Source: Sphingobacteriia bacterium 24-36-13
Lineage (GTDB): Bacteria; Bacteroidota; Bacteroidia; Chitinophagales; Chitinophagaceae
Assembly: GCA_002281875.1 (NCBI GenBank)
Contig: NCHN01000002.1
Coordinates: 62,001-126,000, forward strand
Length of the DNA stretch: 64,000 nt
Direction of reading: 5' to 3'
Shown: piece by piece, positions 60,193 to 64,000 of the stretch
How positions within the stretch are numbered: position 1 is the first letter of the stretch
Layout of the letters: each line of letters begins with the position of its first letter
Made by a program: the position numbers and the translations under genes
The notes under the pieces: model-generated
The model's database searches: none
Told to the model about the DNA's origin: nothing
Seen by the model: the letters and a program-made list of their open reading frames with translations, nothing else

Positions 60193-62268
60193 ATGCATTC
60201 CTATTTATTAAAATTTATTGCTGCTTTAATATTGTTGCTTTCTTGTATAAATACAAAAGCACAAGATACTTTATTGAACAAAGAAGTGTCCTTGAAAGAC
60301 GTGGTTGTAACTGCATTTAATGCTCGAATTAAATGGAAAGAAACACCAGCAGCAGTGTCTATTTTAAATAAAAAAGTATTGATGCAGTTTTCGCCTGCAT
60401 CAATTTTACCCGCAATGAATTTGGTTGCTGGAGTAAGAATGGAAGAGCGTTCTCCAGGAAGTTATCGACTATCTGTGAGAGGTAGTTTGTTGCGGTCTCC
60501 TTTTGGTATAAGAAATGTAAAAGTGTATTGGAATAATATCCCTTTTTCAGATGCAACGGGTAATACTTACCTAAATCTAATTGACCCTTCTTTAATTGAT
60601 CATGTGGAGATTGCCAAAGGTCCGGCATCTAGTATGTATGGTGCGGGAACGGGGGGAGTGTTTTTATTTAATCAGGATATTCCCTTCTCTGATAAACAAA
60701 AGCAATCTGCTAACATTGTATTAACTGCTGGTTCTTTTGGGTATAATCAACAACAGTTTCAATTGAATAATACCAATAAACAATTTACTTCTAGTTTACA
60801 ATTACATCGTTTGCAATCAGATGGATACCGAGAGCAATCCAATTTAAATAGAACAGGAATTTCATGGAGTGCTGGATTGAGAAGGGCGAAACACTTCATC
60901 AAAACAGGATTTTTTTTTACACAGTTATATTATCAAACACCAGGTGGTATAACAGCAGCTCAAATGTTGATTAATCCTCGTTTGTCTCGACAAGCAACAC
61001 CTACTTTGCCTAGTGCTATTGAGCAAAAAGCGGCCATTCAAAATAATACCATTTGGTTAGGGTTGCAAGACAATTATCAAATTAATCAACAACAAATAAT
61101 TAAAAGCTTTATATCAGTAAATCAAACCAATTTCACTAATCCATTTATAACTAATTATGAGAAAAGAAATGAATTGAATTTATCTGCTGGAATCCAATGG
61201 GTTATTCAACCCAAATTCAATCAAAACAAATGGCAATGGGTTGTAGGAACAGAATATTTAATTAATGAATCTGCGATAAAGAATTATACCAATAACAAAG
61301 GGGTTGCTGGAATGATTCAAGCGGATGATATTGTTTATACACGACAGGGATTCCTATTTACTCAATGGAGTTTTAAACCTACTCAAAAGCTATTATTGAA
61401 TGCCGGGATAAGTTTAAATCAGCAAGTGTACGAATTCAAATCTTTATTATTAATGAATCAACCGCTTTTAAAAAGAAAAATACAATCACCTATTAGCCCA
61501 AGATTTACTTTGAACTATAGCTTGAATGCGAACTTAAATTTATATGGAATTATTGCAAGAGGTTTTTCCGCACCAAGTTTAGCCGAAATTAGGCCATCTG
61601 ATGGTAATTTTTATCCTCAATTAAATGCAGAACAGGGTTGGAATGCCGAGATTGGAATTAAAGGTAGTTTACTAAATGATCAGGTTCTATTAGATGTATC
61701 ATTTTATTCTTTTCAATTAAAAAATGCAATAGTAAGAAGAGTAGATTTAAATGGAAATGAATATTTTGTCAATGCAGGAGCCACCAAGCAGAATGGTCTT
61801 GAGGTTATGATTAAATATATATTGGTTAAAGATTCAAAAGAAAGAAAGTACAATATCGATTTTACCAATTCTTTCAGTTTCCAACCATATCGTTTCACTA
61901 ATTATCAGCAGGGGGGTACGGTATTTAATGGCAATCCAATTACTGGGGTTCCAAAATTTATTTGGGCATCAACTTTAAACCTTTCCCATACAAACGGATG
62001 GGCATTTAATATTAGTGCAAATTTGACAAGTAGGATATCCTTGAATGATGCTGCAACAGTTTATGCTGAAGGATATGAATTGTTGCAAGCAAAATTATCT
62101 AAGCAATTTAAATGGAAGCAATCTTATTTTCAGTTATTTGTAGGCGGAGATAATTTATTAAATCAGTCTTACAGTTTAGGTAATGATATCAATGCAGTTG
62201 GAAATAGGTACTATAATCCTGCGCCAACTCGTAACGGTTACATGGGTATTAGAATCAATTTGCAATGA
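60193..62268 (+). CDS. TonB-dependent receptor
   Basis: A 691-residue outer-membrane receptor with a signal peptide (about 1-27, ending in KAQ), a plug domain (EVSLKDVVVTAFNARIKWKETPAAVSIL, MEERSPGSYRLSVRGSLLRSPFGIRNVK, KGPASSMYGAGTGGVFLF) and a barrel with the C-terminal YMGIRINLQ end. There is no carboxypeptidase-like domain. The start at 60193 avoids the terminator of pdhB. Its similarity is to siderophore/metal-chelate-type receptors, but the ligand cannot be told. Confidence 0.9.
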   Translation: MHSYLLKFIAALILLLSCINTKAQDTLLNKEVSLKDVVVTAFNARIKWKETPAAVSILNKKVLMQFSPASILPAMNLVAGVRMEERSPGSYRLSVRGSLLRSPFGIRNVKVYWNNIPFSDATGNTYLNLIDPSLIDHVEIAKGPASSMYGAGTGGVFLFNQDIPFSDKQKQSANIVLTAGSFGYNQQQFQLNNTNKQFTSSLQLHRLQSDGYREQSNLNRTGISWSAGLRRAKHFIKTGFFFTQLYYQTPGGITAAQMLINPRLSRQATPTLPSAIEQKAAIQNNTIWLGLQDNYQINQQQIIKSFISVNQTNFTNPFITNYEKRNELNLSAGIQWVIQPKFNQNKWQWVVGTEYLINESAIKNYTNNKGVAGMIQADDIVYTRQGFLFTQWSFKPTQKLLLNAGISLNQQVYEFKSLLLMNQPLLKRKIQSPISPRFTLNYSLNANLNLYGIIARGFSAPSLAEIRPSDGNFYPQLNAEQGWNAEIGIKGSLLNDQVLLDVSFYSFQLKNAIVRRVDLNGNEYFVNAGATKQNGLEVMIKYILVKDSKERKYNIDFTNSFSFQPYRFTNYQQGGTVFNGNPITGVPKFIWASTLNLSHTNGWAFNISANLTSRISLNDAATVYAEGYELLQAKLSKQFKWKQSYFQLFVGGDNLLNQSYSLGNDINAVGNRYYNPAPTRNGYMGIRINLQ

Positions 62269-62292
62269 TTAACTTCGTAAATAAACCATAAT

Positions 62293-63444
62293 ATGGCTTC
62301 TATACTAATTATTGATGACGAAAGAGCAATTCGGAATGTATTAAAAGACATTTTAAATAATGAAGGATATACAACAGATGAAGCAACAGATGGGGAAGAA
62401 GGGTTAAAAAAATTCAAATTGGCTAATTTTGATTTAGTGCTTTGCGATATTAAAATGCCTAAAATTGATGGCATTGAATTTTTGCAAAAAGCCAAAGAAA
62501 TTAATGCAGATGTTCCTATTATCATCATTAGTGGGCATGGCAATATTGAAACTGCTGTAGACGCAGTTAAAAAGGGCGCATTTGATTATATTTCTAAGCC
62601 ACCAGATTTAAATCGGTTGTTGATTACCATCCGGAATGCCATGGATAAAAACAGTTTGGTAAAAGAAACCAAAGTATTAAAGAAAAAAGTGGCTGGTATT
62701 CAGGAAATCATTGGACAATCTGCTCCCATTATTAAGATTAAAGAAACGATTGAAAAAGTAGCTTCAACAGATGCCAGGGTTTTAGTGACAGGTGAAAATG
62801 GAAGTGGGAAGGAATTGGTAGCAAGATGGCTACACGAAAAAAGCAATAGATCCGCTGGTACTTTAATTGAAGTGAATTGTGCTGCTATACCTGCAGAATT
62901 AATCGAAAGTGAATTATTTGGGCATGAAAAAGGCTCATTTACTTCAGCTATTAAACAGCGAATTGGAAAATTTGAACAAGCCAATGGGGGCACCCTTTTT
63001 TTAGATGAAATTGGTGATATGAGTTTGAGTGCTCAAGCTAAAGTGCTTAGAGCTTTGCAAGAGGGTAAAATAACTAGGGTGGGTGGAGATAAAGAAATTG
63101 CAGTAGATGTTAGAGTGGTAGCAGCAACAAATAAAGATTTATTAAAGGAAGTTGAAGAGAAAAATTTTCGTTTAGACTTATACCATCGTTTAGGGGTTAT
63201 TTTAATTCATGTTCCATCTTTAAATGACAGAAGAGAAGATATTCCACTATTGGTCAATCATTTTTTGATTGAAATAGCTAAAGATTACGGGCAAGCACCA
63301 AAATCTATAGCAAACAATGCTTTAGAGCTCTTAAAAAAGCATAATTGGACAGGTAATATTCGGGAGTTAAGAAATGTGGTGGAGCGCTTGATTATTCTTT
63401 CTGGGAAGGAAATTTTAGCAGAGGACGTTAAAAATTATATTTAG
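62293..63444 (+). CDS. Sigma-54-type response regulator without DNA-binding tail
   Basis: A 383-residue protein: receiver domain (1-120, phospho-acceptor D52) and an AAA+ sigma-54-interaction domain (about 135-370) with Walker A GENGSGKE (167-174), the sigma-54 loop in the form GSFTSA (214-219, usually GAFTGA) and Walker B LFLDEIGD (235-242). Typical NtrC proteins continue for about 60-80 residues with a Fis-type helix-turn-helix. Here the protein stops right after the AAA+ lid (EILAEDVKNYI). It may activate from solution or work through a partner. Confidence 0.9.
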   Translation: MASILIIDDERAIRNVLKDILNNEGYTTDEATDGEEGLKKFKLANFDLVLCDIKMPKIDGIEFLQKAKEINADVPIIIISGHGNIETAVDAVKKGAFDYISKPPDLNRLLITIRNAMDKNSLVKETKVLKKKVAGIQEIIGQSAPIIKIKETIEKVASTDARVLVTGENGSGKELVARWLHEKSNRSAGTLIEVNCAAIPAELIESELFGHEKGSFTSAIKQRIGKFEQANGGTLFLDEIGDMSLSAQAKVLRALQEGKITRVGGDKEIAVDVRVVAATNKDLLKEVEEKNFRLDLYHRLGVILIHVPSLNDRREDIPLLVNHFLIEIAKDYGQAPKSIANNALELLKKHNWTGNIRELRNVVERLIILSGKEILAEDVKNYI

Positions 63445-63514
63445 CAAAACATTATATTTAATTATTGAGCATTGTATTTGAATTAGATACATTTGTTTAA
63501 ACTAAAACCGTTTT

Positions 63515-64000
63515 ATGGGCTTAGCATTGTTTATTATAGGAACTATAGGTTGGCATATTGGAATGTATGGTATGTTTAAGAAAGCAGGTATAGATGCTTG
63601 GAAAGCCTTTGTTCCATTTTACAATACATGGGAAATTGTGCAGAAAGCAGATATAAAGCGTTTTTGGTTCTGGTTGCAATTGATTCCTATAGCAGGTCAG
63701 TTTATTACTATATGGATCACTATCATTTTTGTAATGAACTTTAAGAAAGTGTCTGTTCCTGCGCATGCAGCTGTCGTTTTCTTTCCCTTTATTTATTTCC
63801 CATATTTAGGATTTTCTGAAAAAGAAAAATGGCATGGTCCTCAAGCGCTGAACCATTATCATAAACCTGCTTCAAGAGAATGGATTGATGCGGGGGTTTT
63901 TGCGGTAGTTGCTGCAACCATCATAAGAACATTCGTGTTTGAAGCCTATGTAATACCAACAGAAAGTATGGAGAAGAGCTTGTTGGTGAATGACTTTTTG
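63515..64000 (+). CDS. lepB: Signal peptidase I (cut by window edge)
   Basis: The first 162 residues of a signal peptidase I. The N-terminal about 100 residues hold several hydrophobic segments (LALFIIGTIGWHIGMYGMF, FWFWLQLIPIAGQFITIWITIIFVMNF), an extension seen in Bacteroidota enzymes. The catalytic Ser is S151 in YVIPTESMEKSLL, after the membrane anchor WIDAGVFAVVAATIIRTF. The general-base Lys lies beyond the window. It cleaves Sec signal peptides at the outer face of the inner membrane. Confidence 0.9.
   Translation, partial: MGLALFIIGTIGWHIGMYGMFKKAGIDAWKAFVPFYNTWEIVQKADIKRFWFWLQLIPIAGQFITIWITIIFVMNFKKVSVPAHAAVVFFPFIYFPYLGFSEKEKWHGPQALNHYHKPASREWIDAGVFAVVAATIIRTFVFEAYVIPTESMEKSLLVNDFL

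Overview
The window comes from a member of the Bacteroidota, most likely of the Chitinophagaceae or Sphingobacteriia type. Pointers are Bacteroidota-type promoters (TTTG about 20 nt from TAnnTTTG), TonB-dependent receptors with carboxypeptidase-like N-termini, a T9SS sorting tail, DUF5686 and HYC_CC_PP proteins, and Bacteroidota-style mobABC and PRTRC mobile-element genes. The species cannot be named from the sequence alone. The window has two parts that meet near 36.8 kb.

Positions 1 to about 36.83 kb look like most of an integrative and conjugative or mobilizable element whose left end lies outside the window. It starts with a two-component system (partial histidine kinase and OmpR-type regulator) and a chromate-transporter remnant. 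An arsenic operon follows (arsR-arsM-acr3 plus two tandem metallophosphoesterases), with ArsR operators visible as palindromes. Next is a MerR-controlled ynfA/Cys-lipoprotein pair, then a mercury uptake module (arsR-type regulator, merTP fusion, small GDCC protein) with no merA. A long minus-strand copper locus runs from 8.8 to 20.8 kb: P-type ATPase, multicopper oxidase with a frameshifted CopB-like barrel, heme-binding protein, two DUF3347 proteins, two DUF305 proteins, a Csp-type Cys-rich bundle, an outer-membrane protein and two HYC_CC_PP-type proteins. Together these cover export, periplasmic oxidation and buffering of copper.

From 20.9 to 36.8 kb comes the element backbone: a radC-like JAB protein, small conserved unknowns, a TOPRIM primase-like protein, MobC, a MobA/VirD2-family relaxase and a TraG/VirD4 coupling ATPase. 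It also holds an AbiE type IV toxin-antitoxin pair, ssb, a DUF932 protein and a PRTRC cassette (E, C, an unassigned gene, B, ThiF) that resembles a bacterial ubiquitin-conjugation set. Several large inverted repeats lie between these genes. The right end is suggested by direct repeats, then a 20-nt piece shaped like a tRNA 3' end, then a terminator. No integrase and no type IV secretion tra block lie inside the window.

From 36.88 kb to the end the content is ordinary, more AT-rich chromosome: a secreted glycosidase with a T9SS tail, a PIG-L deacetylase/small membrane proteins/SSS symporter/GH13 operon, HtrA protease, acyl-CoA reductase, ferredoxin, Ddl, a PASTA protein, rhodanese, DUF5686, TrhO, PurC, two TonB-dependent receptors, pyruvate dehydrogenase E1 beta, a sigma-54-type response regulator without a DNA-binding tail, and the start of signal peptidase I.
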